This document shows positions 24,416 through 32,300 of a stretch of 32,990 bases of DNA, piece by piece. How positions within the stretch are numbered: position 1 is the stretch's first letter; every line of letters starts with the position of its first letter. This stretch comes from an uncultured Ignavibacteriota bacterium (lineage in GTDB: Bacteria > Bacteroidota > Ignavibacteria > Tepidaquicellales > Tepidaquicellaceae): assembly GCA_937983305.1 (NCBI GenBank), contig CALKAJ010000280.1, positions 1-32,990 of the forward strand, written 5' to 3'. The notes below the pieces were generated by a model, which ran no database searches, was not told where the DNA came from, and saw only the letters and a program-made list of their open reading frames with translations. A program made the translations under genes and the position numbers.

Positions 24416-24799
24416 ATGAAAACTAAATTACTTTCATTATTGTTCTCTTTGATGCTGATTGCAGCAATTGGAAACAGTCAGACCTTAATGGTCGAAAATT
24501 TTGATTATACCGCAGGTGACTCTTTAACTGCTCACGGCTGGGTTTCTTTCAGCGGCGGTATTACAAATCGTTTAGTTGTTACCTCTCCGGGCTTAACTTT
24601 TAACGGTTATTCTCTTTCGGGTATCGGCAATGCCACAAGAATCAGCAACACCGGTCAGGATGCTTATAAACAATTTACTTCAGACAGTGTCGGAAATCTT
24701 TATATCTCAATGATGGTAAAAATTGACTCCATTAAAACCGGCGACTATTTCGTTGCAATGCTTCCTTCAACTTCAACAACTAACTATTGTGTATTATAG
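24416..24799 (+). pseudogene. Truncated secreted (T9SS-type) protein gene
   Basis: 127 residues: a signal peptide (1-21, TKLLSLLFSLMLIAAIGNS) followed by the start of a jelly-roll domain of a kind common at the N-terminus of Ignavibacteria T9SS substrates (ENFDYTAGDSLTAHGWVSFSGG, GNATRISNTG, LYISMMVKI). The strand GDYFVAML should be followed by the rest of the domain and a T9SS sorting domain. Instead the reading ends TNYCVL-stop at the first base of a repeat array (24798 onward). The most likely explanation is that an insertion, or a rearrangement bringing in the phage-tail region, cut the gene. The stop codon comes from the junction sequence. Promoter not identified in the 250-base gap before it. 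Confidence 0.75.
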
Positions 24800-24940
24800 C
24801 GATAAATGAGAAAATTATTTGGAGATAAATGAGAAAAAAAATGCAATAGGCGCAATTTTGGAAAGAGGGTTTTGGAGGTTTTTTAGCGATAAATGAGAAA
24901 ATTAGAGGTGGTTTTTTGGCGATAAATGAGAAAATTAGAG
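24798..24940. repeat. Direct repeats of gataaatgagaaaa at the gene break
   Basis: Copies of agcgataaatgagaaaatta begin near 24798, 24885 and 24918, and a fourth variant (ggagataaatgagaaaa) near 24821. Spacing is irregular (23, 64, 33). Multiple short direct repeats at an edge are typical of IS21-family ends, and also of some attachment sites. No transposase is in view, so identity is open. Confidence 0.7.
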
Positions 24941-25305
24941 TATAGAATAAAGAATCCTTCCCGCTATAGAGACGTCGGGAAGGATTGGGAGTGTATGAGG
25001 AAGCAGAACAAAAAGAAATATCAAGAAATCATAAAAAAAGCGTATAGTTTTATCAAGTAAATATCATTTTTTTTCCTTTTTTTTTAAAGGTAGGTAATTA
25101 AATCCCCCAATAGCCAAAGACACATAAGAGTAATAATTAAACTATAGACAATAATTTCATTCATAAGTTTTCCATTCGACCATATAAATAATGGCATTTT
25201 ATTTTTTTAAAATTCCTTCCCAAGAAGGTTTTTATCAGGAGATTGGGATTGTATATTTTTTAAATTGGTTGCTGTTATTTGCTGGTAGAAATGCCTACCA
25301 GACAT
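24941..25305. other. Gene-poor stretch between truncated gene and tail module
   Basis: No convincing gene. It holds an 11-bp inverted repeat aatccttcccg/cgggaaggatt (24953-24963 and 24976-24986) and a 7-bp hairpin ctggtag-aaatgc-ctaccag (25282-25301) just past the end of the last tail gene. The second could help end minus-strand transcription but has no T tail. A 21-codon basic open frame at 24995-25060 (+) is too short to call. Confidence 0.6.
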
Positions 25306-25800
25306 CTAAACTTCCAGGGTTATGATAGCGGAATCTGAAGCTGTGAGAATGTGAGGAGGATACATCCAGTCGAGAGAGTAAATGGGCATTTTTGAGGTGA
25401 AAGAGATAGCGAGTCCGGGATTTCCGAGTGAGTTTTTTCCGGGAGGGAATGGGTTGTTGAGGGCGATGTCGGTTGCGTTGATGATGACTAAGTACGAGCG
25501 AGGTACTTCAATATGTGGGGTGAGAGTGATGGAGTAACCGGATGCGTATAGGTTGAGTAGTTGTTTGATTTTGAGAGAGTTGTTGTATTCAATATTTTGT
25601 GAAGCGTCGAGAGTCCAAGTGATTCGGTAGTATCTAAAGATTTTAGTTATTTCGCCGGAGAGTAGTGTGTGTTCAATGGCTACTTCGGAAGTGGATTCGT
25701 TGAGGGCTTGATATTTGAGGTCGAGTTCAATAGTTATATCCGGGTAGCCGGATTTAGAGCAGGTGAATTTAGGTTGTTTGTATCCGTTGAGGGCTTTCAT
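25306..25800 (-). CDS. Unknown protein in phage tail module
   Basis: 164 residues, no signal peptide or membrane segment. I do not recognise the family. It is rich in beta-strand-forming residues (TIELDLKYQAL, YYRITWTLDAS, YSITLTPHIEVPRSYLVIIN, SAIITLEV), as expected for a tail or baseplate structural protein. It is the last gene of the minus-strand tail module, following the hub-like gene across a 348-base gap filled with composite repeats. The 9-nt-type repeat ends about a dozen bases before its ATG. A structural role is inferred only from position and strand content. Confidence 0.65.
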   Translation of the reverse strand: MKALNGYKQPKFTCSKSGYPDITIELDLKYQALNESTSEVAIEHTLLSGEITKIFRYYRITWTLDASQNIEYNNSLKIKQLLNLYASGYSITLTPHIEVPRSYLVIINATDIALNNPFPPGKNSLGNPGLAISFTSKMPIYSLDWMYPPHILTASDSAIITLEV

Positions 25801-25810
25801 ATAAGTATTT

Positions 25811-26120
25811 AAAGTTTATCAAGTTTTTAAAGTTAGGAGCAAGAACAAAAGAAAGAACAAGGGAACACAGATGACGCGGATAAGACGGATGGTCGCGGAT
25901 TTTTTTTATAGTAAAGAGCGGTAGAGCAATGTTTTAAAAGTTTATCAAGTTTTAAAAGTTTATCAAGTTTTAAAAGTTTATCAAGTTTTTAAAGTTAGGA
26001 GCAAGAACAAAAGAAAGAACATGGGAACGCAGATGACGCGGATTTGACGGATGGACGCGGATTTTTTTTATAGTAAAGAGCGGGTTTTGCGTATGGATTC
26101 CGGCGTTCGCCGGAATGACA
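25811..26120. repeat. Composite repeat block between tail genes
   Basis: A unit of 108 bases at 25814-25921 recurs at 25976-26083 with about five mismatches. It begins tttatcaagtttttaaagtt, passes gcagatgacgcggat-type sequence, and ends in tttttttatagtaaagagcg. Between the copies, an exact 18-base unit (gttttaaaagtttatcaa) stands three times at 25931-25984. After the second copy comes attccggcg-tt-cgccggaat (26097-26116), a 9-bp perfect palindrome. No gene is supported in 25801-26148. Confidence 0.9.
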
Positions 26121-26148
26121 GGGGTGTGAGAAGTTATAACGGAGTTAT

Positions 26149-27519
26149 TCATACGTTATAGGTTAAGGCGGTTAGGGTAGTAGTGTTGTTAATTAGGTCT
26201 TTGGTTATTTTAATAGGTCTCATATAGATAGTGTTGCCGTAGAGTGTAGCGTTATAATATTTGCTGATATCGTAGTCAATTCCGTAGAGTTGGAAGTCGA
26301 ATTTTTCTTTGATAGAGTTTCTGGATTGGTAAAGCCATCGTGAGAGTATATCGAGGGGGTAACGGTAAGCGTAGTCAAGAGCGGGGTCGTAGATACCATT
26401 GAGGCAGTCGTTGTAAATATTTTGAGATGCGTCGTAGAGTTTTGTAATAGGGCTTTGTGATGTTTTTATGTAGTTAGTTCCGTAAAGCGAAGTAGAGTTT
26501 ATTACGATATCGGAATTAGCAGGTTGCCCATCGGTAGAAGTAGGGAAATGCCCTTGAGTGTATGAGATGCGTGAGTCATAGTGATAAGTGCATTTAACTC
26601 CGGAAATATTTTTTAAGTATGGGGAACGAGAGAAGGAAATAATAGAGTTATCAATGGAGGAGGAGTTGAGACCGGAAATAGATGAGAAACGGCGTATAGC
26701 AAAAACAGAGTTATAAGCAGATGAGCCGATAGAGAGTCCGAATTCAAAGGCAATTTTTTTAATTAGTTCGCCATAGGTGGAGGAATTTTCAATAAGAGGT
26801 AGGAAGTTGTAATAAATGTCGGGATAATCGGAAGGGAAGTTCCGAAAGATTTCAGGAACACCAACTCTGCCATTAGCCATAAAGTTCCAATTGTGGTAGA
26901 AGTGAAAGCCGGGTGTATTGGCAGGTTGACCGGGTTGCGAGATATAAACGTCAGTAGGGAGGTTGGGGTAGATTTTTTTGAAAATAATCCAGAGGATAGA
27001 TTCTCCCATGACCCATTCAGGTTCCCAATAGTTTACAGAGCCTTCGCCGATAAGTGGGTTCCAAGTGAAGCCATAATCTGCAGATGAAAGGTGTAGGTCT
27101 TTGAGTAGTAAGAGAGAAGATATTGCGTCGAAGGAAGTGAGCATATTCTCGGAGTCGTAGGAAGCGGATTGTTTGTCAATGTACCCTTTGAAAATAATTG
27201 AGTAAGAGAAGTCGGGTTCGATTTTATAGAGTGTGAGTCCGTGTTTATCGAGATAGTTTACATAGGGGGGTGAGGAAATAGAGCCGGGAGAGTTGTTGAA
27301 AGCCTGCAGGAGAGCTTTATAGGAAGAGGCGTTTTGGTCAACGAATTCAAAGTGTATAGTGTTGGGGTAAGCGGTGAGGAGGTCTTCGTCTTCATATCCG
27401 AATTCAAAGTCAGAGACGGAGATAGGTCCGAAGGAAATGGAGTCCTCAGCGTAGTAGTCAATTACGAGTTTATATTTACCTGAAGCGAGTTGTAGTATGG
27501 ATTCGTATTGGCGTTGCAT
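26149..27519 (-). CDS. Probable phage tail hub / baseplate protein
   Basis: 456 residues encoded directly after the tape measure gene in transcription order, the position of distal tail, hub or tip proteins in siphophage-like tails. It is soluble, rich in Y, S and N and mostly beta in character. The N-terminal part (about 1-120: SGKYKLVIDYY, VSDFEFGYEDEDLL, FSYSIIFKGYIDKQ) looks like the barrel that opens hub proteins. The middle has SSTYGELIKKIAFEFGLSIG (245-265), a helix-strand pattern often seen in gp27/gpD-like hubs. I recognise no exact family. A 7-unit 9-nt repeat array ends 7 bases before its ATG. Confidence 0.65.
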   Translation of the reverse strand: MQRQYESILQLASGKYKLVIDYYAEDSISFGPISVSDFEFGYEDEDLLTAYPNTIHFEFVDQNASSYKALLQAFNNSPGSISSPPYVNYLDKHGLTLYKIEPDFSYSIIFKGYIDKQSASYDSENMLTSFDAISSLLLLKDLHLSSADYGFTWNPLIGEGSVNYWEPEWVMGESILWIIFKKIYPNLPTDVYISQPGQPANTPGFHFYHNWNFMANGRVGVPEIFRNFPSDYPDIYYNFLPLIENSSTYGELIKKIAFEFGLSIGSSAYNSVFAIRRFSSISGLNSSSIDNSIISFSRSPYLKNISGVKCTYHYDSRISYTQGHFPTSTDGQPANSDIVINSTSLYGTNYIKTSQSPITKLYDASQNIYNDCLNGIYDPALDYAYRYPLDILSRWLYQSRNSIKEKFDFQLYGIDYDISKYYNATLYGNTIYMRPIKITKDLINNTTTLTALTYNV

Positions 27520-27526
27520 GGGGTTA

Positions 27527-27589
27527 GTTTATCAAGTTTGTAAAGTTGGTCAAGTTTGTAAAGTTTGTAAAGTTTATCAAGTTTGTAAA
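27527..27589. repeat. 9-nt tandem repeat array upstream of hub gene
   Basis: Seven consecutive 9-base units (gtttatcaa, gtttgtaaa, gttggtcaa, gtttgtaaa, gtttgtaaa, gtttatcaa, gtttgtaaa). They occupy the leader of the minus-strand gene starting at 27519. On that strand the array reads as ttacaaact-type units, unstructured and rich in A, C and T. Confidence 0.92.
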
Positions 27590-27613
27590 GTTGAAAGAAA
27601 GAACTTTGGAACG

Positions 27614-27747
27614 TCCCGACAGGTCGGGATAAACTCCTGACGCGGATTGGGCGGATGGTCGCGGATTTTTTTCATAGCAAAGAGCGAGTTTCGCGTATGG
27701 ATTCCGGCGTTCGCCGGAATGAGAGTATGGTTGCCGGAATGAGAGTA
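27614..27747. repeat. Composite repeat downstream of tape measure gene
   Basis: tcccgac-ag-gtcggga hairpin (27614-27629), then aaactcctgacgcggatt and gcggatggtcgcggattttttt, then attccggcg-tt-cgccggaat (27701-27720), whose last part gccggaatgagagta is repeated at 27733. The same order of parts occurs in the 25811-26120 block. Confidence 0.88.
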
Positions 27748-27785
27748 GGGATGCAGAGGTCTGAGAACGTGAGCATTGTACGGGG

Positions 27786-30700
27786 TTAGAATTTTCTTTT
27801 GTCATTGGTGTCGTTAGATTTTTTCCAGGATAGGAAGATGTCTTTTCCTTTGAGTTTGATATCGGGAATATCGAGTTTAACGTCGATTTTATTATTAGCG
27901 TTTTGAGAAGTAGAGGAGATATAGTTGCGTTGTATAATATTAGGTACAGCTCCCCCATCAGCGAATGCGAGTGAGTTTGATTGACCGCCGTCGTTGAGCC
28001 ATGCGAGGAAACCGGAGCCAAACTTAGAGATGAGATTGGAGACAGATTTTTTGTTGAGAATAAATTCACCGGGAGTAGCGAGGATAGGGACATTATCAGA
28101 GTTCCCTGTTCCGGGCACTGCCCCACCTGAAGCAAAGGGAATAGCTCCGATAGCGGATGACATGCCACCTGATGCAGATGAGAGGAAAAGGTTCAGGAGG
28201 AAACCGATAGCTGAGTTAATAATTTTTTCAGTGAGGATGTCAACAAATCTATTGGAGAAATCGAGTAAGAATTGTTGGAGAATAGAGTTAGCTTCCCCAC
28301 CGAAAAGGGAGTTTTTGAGTATGGAAGAAATTTTATTTTTAAAGGAAGAAGAGAAAGCAGATATAAGTGATTCGGAGGCAGAGGAAGCAATTTCCCATCC
28401 AAGAGTGCTTTTAATTTTGGCAATATCTTTTTTAATTTTTTCGTTTTTTTCGTCGAGGTTAATACTTTGGATATCGAGATCGAAATTTATTTTGAGTTGT
28501 TTGAGATATTGCGATTTTATATCCGGGTCAATATTGAGGTTGTTAACTTTAAGTTGGGATTGTGAGAATTCAAATGCAGCGGTTTGCCTTTTTTTCTCAA
28601 ATTCGTTATTGAGGGAATCAATTTTAAGTTTAGTAATTTCAGATTCGGCGTCGTAGTTTCTTTTGTTTTGTTCGGTTTGTTTTTTATTGATTTCCTCTTG
28701 CTCTTTATTGATGTCGTTAATAATGGAGAGTTGTTTTTCTTTGAGGTTGTTAATTTTTTCAATTATCTGGAGTTCTGATAGACCCGATTCCTTCGAGTCT
28801 GAATCGAGAGCAGTGAGCAGAGTAGTTATTTCATTATTAAGTTCTTCGATAAGTTGTGCTCTATCAACGAGGTTGTTGTTGAGTTTAGTTTGGAATTGGA
28901 ATCTTTCGTCAAGAGATTTGAGTATAGCACCGGCTCTATCGAAAGGAGTTTTAAATCGTTTATCAAAAGAGCCGTCTGATTTGACAGAGTCGAGGTTGTA
29001 TTGATCTTCAGCTTGTTTAACATCGCGGAGAATATCGTTCCAAATTTTAGTAATAGGTTCGGGGGCGAGGCGGAAACCTTGACCTTGACCTGATGGCTTG
29101 AGAGCAGAGGGATTACCGGAGTTAACAATAGATTTGTTAATTTCGGAGATAAGAGATTTATTGAGGGAAAGTTCTTTAGAGAGTTCTTTTGATTGATTGA
29201 GCAGAGAATTGAGAGCGTTATCTGAGTTTATTTTAGAGAGAGATTCTCTAAGTAATTTAGCGGTTTTATCGGAGTCAGAGAAGTTTTGGTTGATGAGAGA
29301 AAGGTTGTTGTTGAATTCCGGAAATCTTGAGGCTTCTATCATTACTTCGTTGAGTTTTCCTTTGAGCGAGTTGACAGCCTGAGAAGATTCAAGGAATTCT
29401 TTTTTTACACCGGCAAATTGATTGTTGAGAATATTTTTGGACATGTCATATTCAGAGGAAGATATTTTTCCTTGAGCGAGCAGAGAATTGAGTTCGGCGA
29501 GAGCGGAATTATAGTTGTCAACTTTTATTTTGAGTTCGTCATATTTTTCAATTTGTTCTTGATATTCTGCGGTAATTTGATTGACGGATTTTACAGCTTC
29601 GAGCATAGCTTGTTCGGAGCGAAGTTTCTGGAGTTCCTGTTCCTGATCTATAACTTCGGAAATAGTATCAGCGTTTACGGAGTAAGCACCTGAAGATTCG
29701 TCGATAGAACTAATGAGATTTGGATATAGCTGTGTGAGCTCAGAGATAAGTGAGTTATATCGTTGTTTTTGATCAGCAGATAAGGAGGTGATATTATTGT
29801 GAAGGGATTGGAGTTCGTTAAGTTTATTGAGCCCATCAGCAGATTGGGAGTACTGGTTATTAAGTTCGTCAAATTTTTCAGAGAGGCTTCCGACAGCTGA
29901 TACGGAATCAGCAGAGTTGAGGGCAAGTTTTGCGATGGCAGTAGCCAGAAGCCCGATAGCAATAGTAATACCACCAGAAGAGACAGAAAGAGCTCCGAAA
30001 GCCGCAGAGAGGAGAAATACAGCAGCAGTAAGAGCAACAGTAGCAGAAGCAACAGATGAAAGTTCGGGAGGGAGTGCAGAGAGAGCAGTGAAGAGAGCAA
30101 TAGCGATATATGGAATAGGTCCGAGTTGAGAATTAAATAGAATGAATGCAGCACCGAGAGCGGCAACACCGAGAATAACTTTTTGCAGGGGTTCGGGAGC
30201 ATTTTTGAGTTTATCAACGAGCAAGTTAAGAGCGGGAATAGCGGGTGATATGGCAGATTTTATAAGGTCACCAAAGGATTCTTTGAGTTCGCCGATTTGG
30301 TTCGCGAATATTTTCATTTTCCCGGCAGAAGTAGAGCCGATAGTAACCGCCATATTTTTAAAATTTTGGTCAAGGATTTCAGAGAGATATATGGCTTGCT
30401 CTGTGCCTTGTAGCGATTTAAGTTTTTCTTCTTGCTCTTTCGAGAACGCAACTCCAACACGTCTGAGTGTACCGATAGTTTCTTCATTGACCTTTCCGAG
30501 CATGACAGCAACCTCTTGGAGTGATTTACCACCTTCGGAGGATTGGTCAAAAGCGGCGGCGAGGTCGAGAATGCGGGGAGTAAGGATTTCAATCTCCTCC
30601 GAAGATTTCATGAAGGTAGTGAGCATAGATTGAGCGGACATGATTTCTTCGTCCGGGAAAACGGTAATTTTTTGTAAGGATTCAGCTTGTTTGGAAAGTT

Positions 30701-31229
30701 TAATGAAGGATTCCATTCCCTCGTTATTATTCTTCAGTCCGTTGAGAAGTTTGGCGTTAGATACTTCCTGCTTATTGGATTCCTGGATAAAGGAATTGAT
30801 AGAGGAAGATAGAATAGAATATAGACCTTGTAAAGTCTGCATGCGAAGAGCGAGCGATTCAAATCCTTTGCTGAGAGTAACGGTTACTGCCGCAGACTTG
30901 GCTTTTGCTGCAGTAGTTTGATTGATTTGAGATTCGAGATTATTTTCAGCATTGGTGAGAGATTTGGAAGCGTTAGCTGTTTCTTTGTGTTGTGATTCGA
31001 GTTTATTTTCTTCGAGGGTAGATTTACGTAGAGAATCCTGCAGTTTAGAATTTTCAGCGGTGAGTTTATCAATATCGGAGAAATCGAGTTTTATGGGAGG
31101 GAGATTAAGAGCGTCTCTTGATTTATTTTGGAATATATTGAGTATCTGCAGAGCAGATTTAATACCCCCGGAGAATCCTTCGATATTGAGAAGTAGAGAT
31201 AATTCTATGTTAGAGATTGGGCTTGGCAT
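27786..31229 (-). CDS. Phage tail tape measure protein
   Basis: 1147 residues. The TP901-like N-terminal third has coiled coil (about 50-110, TAENSKLQDSLRKSTLEENK...) and a core ending SLQGTEQAIYLSEILDQNFKNM and GKMKIFANQIGELKESFGDLI. A hydrophobic stretch follows (about 355-440, VILGVAALGAAFILF..., ATVALTAAVFLLSAAFGAL). The second half is again helical with long K/E-rich coils. The C-terminus carries the diagnostic glycine loop FASGGAVPGTGNSDNVPILATPGEFILN (first 20 residues at about 1048). By the known siphophage ruler relation of about 0.15 nm per residue, it would fit a tail near 170 nm. It sits between the tail chaperone and hub genes, the standard order. Confidence 0.95.
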   Translation of the reverse strand: MPSPISNIELSLLLNIEGFSGGIKSALQILNIFQNKSRDALNLPPIKLDFSDIDKLTAENSKLQDSLRKSTLEENKLESQHKETANASKSLTNAENNLESQINQTTAAKAKSAAVTVTLSKGFESLALRMQTLQGLYSILSSSINSFIQESNKQEVSNAKLLNGLKNNNEGMESFIKLSKQAESLQKITVFPDEEIMSAQSMLTTFMKSSEEIEILTPRILDLAAAFDQSSEGGKSLQEVAVMLGKVNEETIGTLRRVGVAFSKEQEEKLKSLQGTEQAIYLSEILDQNFKNMAVTIGSTSAGKMKIFANQIGELKESFGDLIKSAISPAIPALNLLVDKLKNAPEPLQKVILGVAALGAAFILFNSQLGPIPYIAIALFTALSALPPELSSVASATVALTAAVFLLSAAFGALSVSSGGITIAIGLLATAIAKLALNSADSVSAVGSLSEKFDELNNQYSQSADGLNKLNELQSLHNNITSLSADQKQRYNSLISELTQLYPNLISSIDESSGAYSVNADTISEVIDQEQELQKLRSEQAMLEAVKSVNQITAEYQEQIEKYDELKIKVDNYNSALAELNSLLAQGKISSSEYDMSKNILNNQFAGVKKEFLESSQAVNSLKGKLNEVMIEASRFPEFNNNLSLINQNFSDSDKTAKLLRESLSKINSDNALNSLLNQSKELSKELSLNKSLISEINKSIVNSGNPSALKPSGQGQGFRLAPEPITKIWNDILRDVKQAEDQYNLDSVKSDGSFDKRFKTPFDRAGAILKSLDERFQFQTKLNNNLVDRAQLIEELNNEITTLLTALDSDSKESGLSELQIIEKINNLKEKQLSIINDINKEQEEINKKQTEQNKRNYDAESEITKLKIDSLNNEFEKKRQTAAFEFSQSQLKVNNLNIDPDIKSQYLKQLKINFDLDIQSINLDEKNEKIKKDIAKIKSTLGWEIASSASESLISAFSSSFKNKISSILKNSLFGGEANSILQQFLLDFSNRFVDILTEKIINSAIGFLLNLFLSSASGGMSSAIGAIPFASGGAVPGTGNSDNVPILATPGEFILNKKSVSNLISKFGSGFLAWLNDGGQSNSLAFADGGAVPNIIQRNYISSTSQNANNKIDVKLDIPDIKLKGKDIFLSWKKSNDTNDKRKF

Positions 31230-31286
31230 TAGTATGGATTTTCATTTAGAATATGTATAGTTTTAGAGAAGTATAAGAATATTGAA

Positions 31287-31403
31287 ATGATAAACGAAAT
31301 AGCTGAGTTCATCGGTATAGAATATTTATTTATAATTACCGGTATAATCTGGGTAGTGTTTATAGTAGTATATATCCGCTGGATAGATAGGCGTGATAGG
31401 TAA
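31287..31403 (+). CDS. Possible 38-residue single-span membrane protein, antisense to the tail operon
   Basis: In the 198-base gap between the frameshifted chaperone end and the tape measure start, the plus strand reads ATG to TAA through 38 codons. The product has a short acidic N-terminus (MINEIAEFIGIE), a hydrophobic core of about 19 residues (13-31, YLFIITGIIWVVFIVVYI) and a basic end (RWIDRRDR), a normal N-out/C-in or holin-like layout. It is the only frame in the gap with such a plan, but it runs against all surrounding genes and I see no strong ribosome binding site. It may be chance. Confidence 0.35.
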   Translation: MINEIAEFIGIEYLFIITGIIWVVFIVVYIRWIDRRDR

Positions 31404-31427
31404 ACGGAGAGCAGTGAACGGAAGGAT

Positions 31428-32161
31428 TTAATTATCTCTGATATTTTTTGATAGAAAGAAATTAAATGCCATGTCGAATTTTTTGTTGATAAGCATGCAT
31501 TTAATAATTTTGGTTTTAGTGGAATATATTGTGTTGAATAAAGCGGGGTTATATCCGGAGATTTGAAAAAGAGTAGAGAGATGGTTAGACTTTCGGGAAG
31601 AATGCTTAGAGTCTGAGAAATCTTCTTGTAAGAATTCAGATAAAGTATCGGATATATATTCATCGTACTCATCTAAGATATTTTGGTTGGCATTAATTCC
31701 AGAAGATTGGAGAAATCTTTCAACAAATTCATTATCTGCGGATTTAAAGAAAAAAAATCAGAGATAACCTCCATAAGTGTTGAGTTGCTGAGGTTGTTAA
31801 TGAGGTAGTTGGTTTCTTCCTCAGTCATTGTGTTGGGAGCAGCATCAGCGAGTGGAGTACCATCGGGGAGGGTTAATATAATGGCAAGGAATTTTTTTGC
31901 GATTCCTGAGGCGAAGAGTTCTTTAATGAGAGAAAGAGCGCTAAGAGAGAGAGAGTCGTTGTTTTTATGTTTTGAATCAGCAGGATTTATCGTAGGGTTG
32001 AGCAGCTGAGAGAGTTTAGAATTTTTGTTATTTTCACCGGTGATAGAATCGATTAGCTCGGTGAGGAGCTCATCTTGCCTGAAGGTGAGAGAATCCTGAT
32101 ATAAAGTTATATAACTCACTTCAGTGGATTTGGATTTGGATTTAGTTTTATAGGATTTCAT
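31428..32161 (-). CDS. Tail assembly chaperone, -1 frameshift product (gpGT-like)
   Basis: Joins codons 1-137 of the chaperone gene to a -1 frame that runs to a TAA at 31428-31430. The -1 frame is closed by TGA at 31760-31758, immediately before T8 (31757-31750), and then stays open for 109 codons. A slip at T-TTT-TTT would give 244 residues, the last 107 in the -1 frame. A second slippery heptamer, T-TTA-AAT, follows at 31748-31742. The extension is acidic and globular-looking (ADNEFVERFLQSSG, DEYDEYISDTLSEFLQEDFSD, MLINKKFDMAFNFFLS), unlike the S/I/P-rich third frame. Such G/GT pairs before the tape measure gene are a conserved feature of long-tailed phages. Confidence 0.8.
31673..32161 (-). 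CDS. Tail assembly chaperone, zero-frame product (gpG-like)
   Basis: 162 residues from the ATG at 32161 (a TTG two codons upstream also opens the frame but lies in repeat DNA). An N-terminal basic stretch is followed by YQDSLTFRQDELLTELIDSI, a pattern seen in tail assembly chaperones, a loop of N/S/K, and helices TEEETNYLINNLSNSTLMEVISDFF. It lies just before the tape measure gene, as in the lambda G/T arrangement. The zero frame ends at TAG (31673) after NLLELMPTKIS. Six 9-nt units end 4 bases before its start codon in place of a Shine-Dalgarno. Sequence similarity to named families is faint; position and the frameshift signal carry the call. Confidence 0.82.
   Translation of the reverse strand: MKSYKTKSKSKSTEVSYITLYQDSLTFRQDELLTELIDSITGENNKNSKLSQLLNPTINPADSKHKNNDSLSLSALSLIKELFASGIAKKFLAIILTLPDGTPLADAAPNTMTEEETNYLINNLSNSTLMEVISDFFSLNPQIMNLLKDFSNLLELMPTKIS
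31742..31757 (-). promoter_or_regulatory. Double slippery site for -1 ribosomal frameshifting
   Basis: In the zero frame the minus strand reads GAT TTT TTT TCT TTA AAT. The heptamers T-TTT-TTT and T-TTA-AAT both fit X-XXY-YYZ, in tandem and 6 bases apart. The -1 frame opens one codon before the first. Confidence 0.78.
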
Positions 32162-32165
32162 TGTC

Positions 32166-32224
32166 AAGTTTGTAAAGTTTGTAAAGTTTGTAAAGTTTGT
32201 AAAGTTTGTAAAGTTTGTAAAGTT
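32166..32224. repeat. 9-nt tandem repeat array upstream of chaperone gene
   Basis: Six exact units of aagtttgta at 32166-32219 plus a 5-base remainder, ending 4 bases before the ATG at 32161 (minus strand). It is the most regular of three such arrays, all in the leader of a tail gene. Confidence 0.93.
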
Positions 32225-32239
32225 AAAAGCAAGAACATG

Positions 32240-32300
32240 GGAACATCCCGACAGGTCCGGATACCCGACAGTTCGGGATAAACTCCTGACGCGGATTAAA
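32240..32300. repeat. Composite repeat at the end of the fibre gene
   Basis: gaacatcccgacaggtccgg and acccgacagttcgggata, then aactcctgacgcggatta. These match the block at 27611-27650. The stop codon of the fibre gene (32296-32298) lies in this repeat. Confidence 0.8.

Noticed and set aside
24995..25060. A 21-codon basic frame in the gap right of the truncated gene
   Set aside because: Too short, no ribosome binding site or homology that I can recognise.
25970..26152. A 60-residue frame with VIPANAGIHTQNPLF
   Set aside because: It is translation of the ATTCCGGCG palindrome and the acgcggat repeat, not a gene.
27524..28168. A 214-residue minus-strand frame ending in repeated NFTNL units
   Set aside because: Its end is translated 9-nt repeat and the rest is a shadow of the tape measure gene.
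31229..31672. A 147-residue minus-strand frame between chaperone and tape measure gene
   Set aside because: Composition is S, I, L, P and K-rich with hardly any glycine or aspartate, and it overlaps the much better -1 chaperone extension in another frame.
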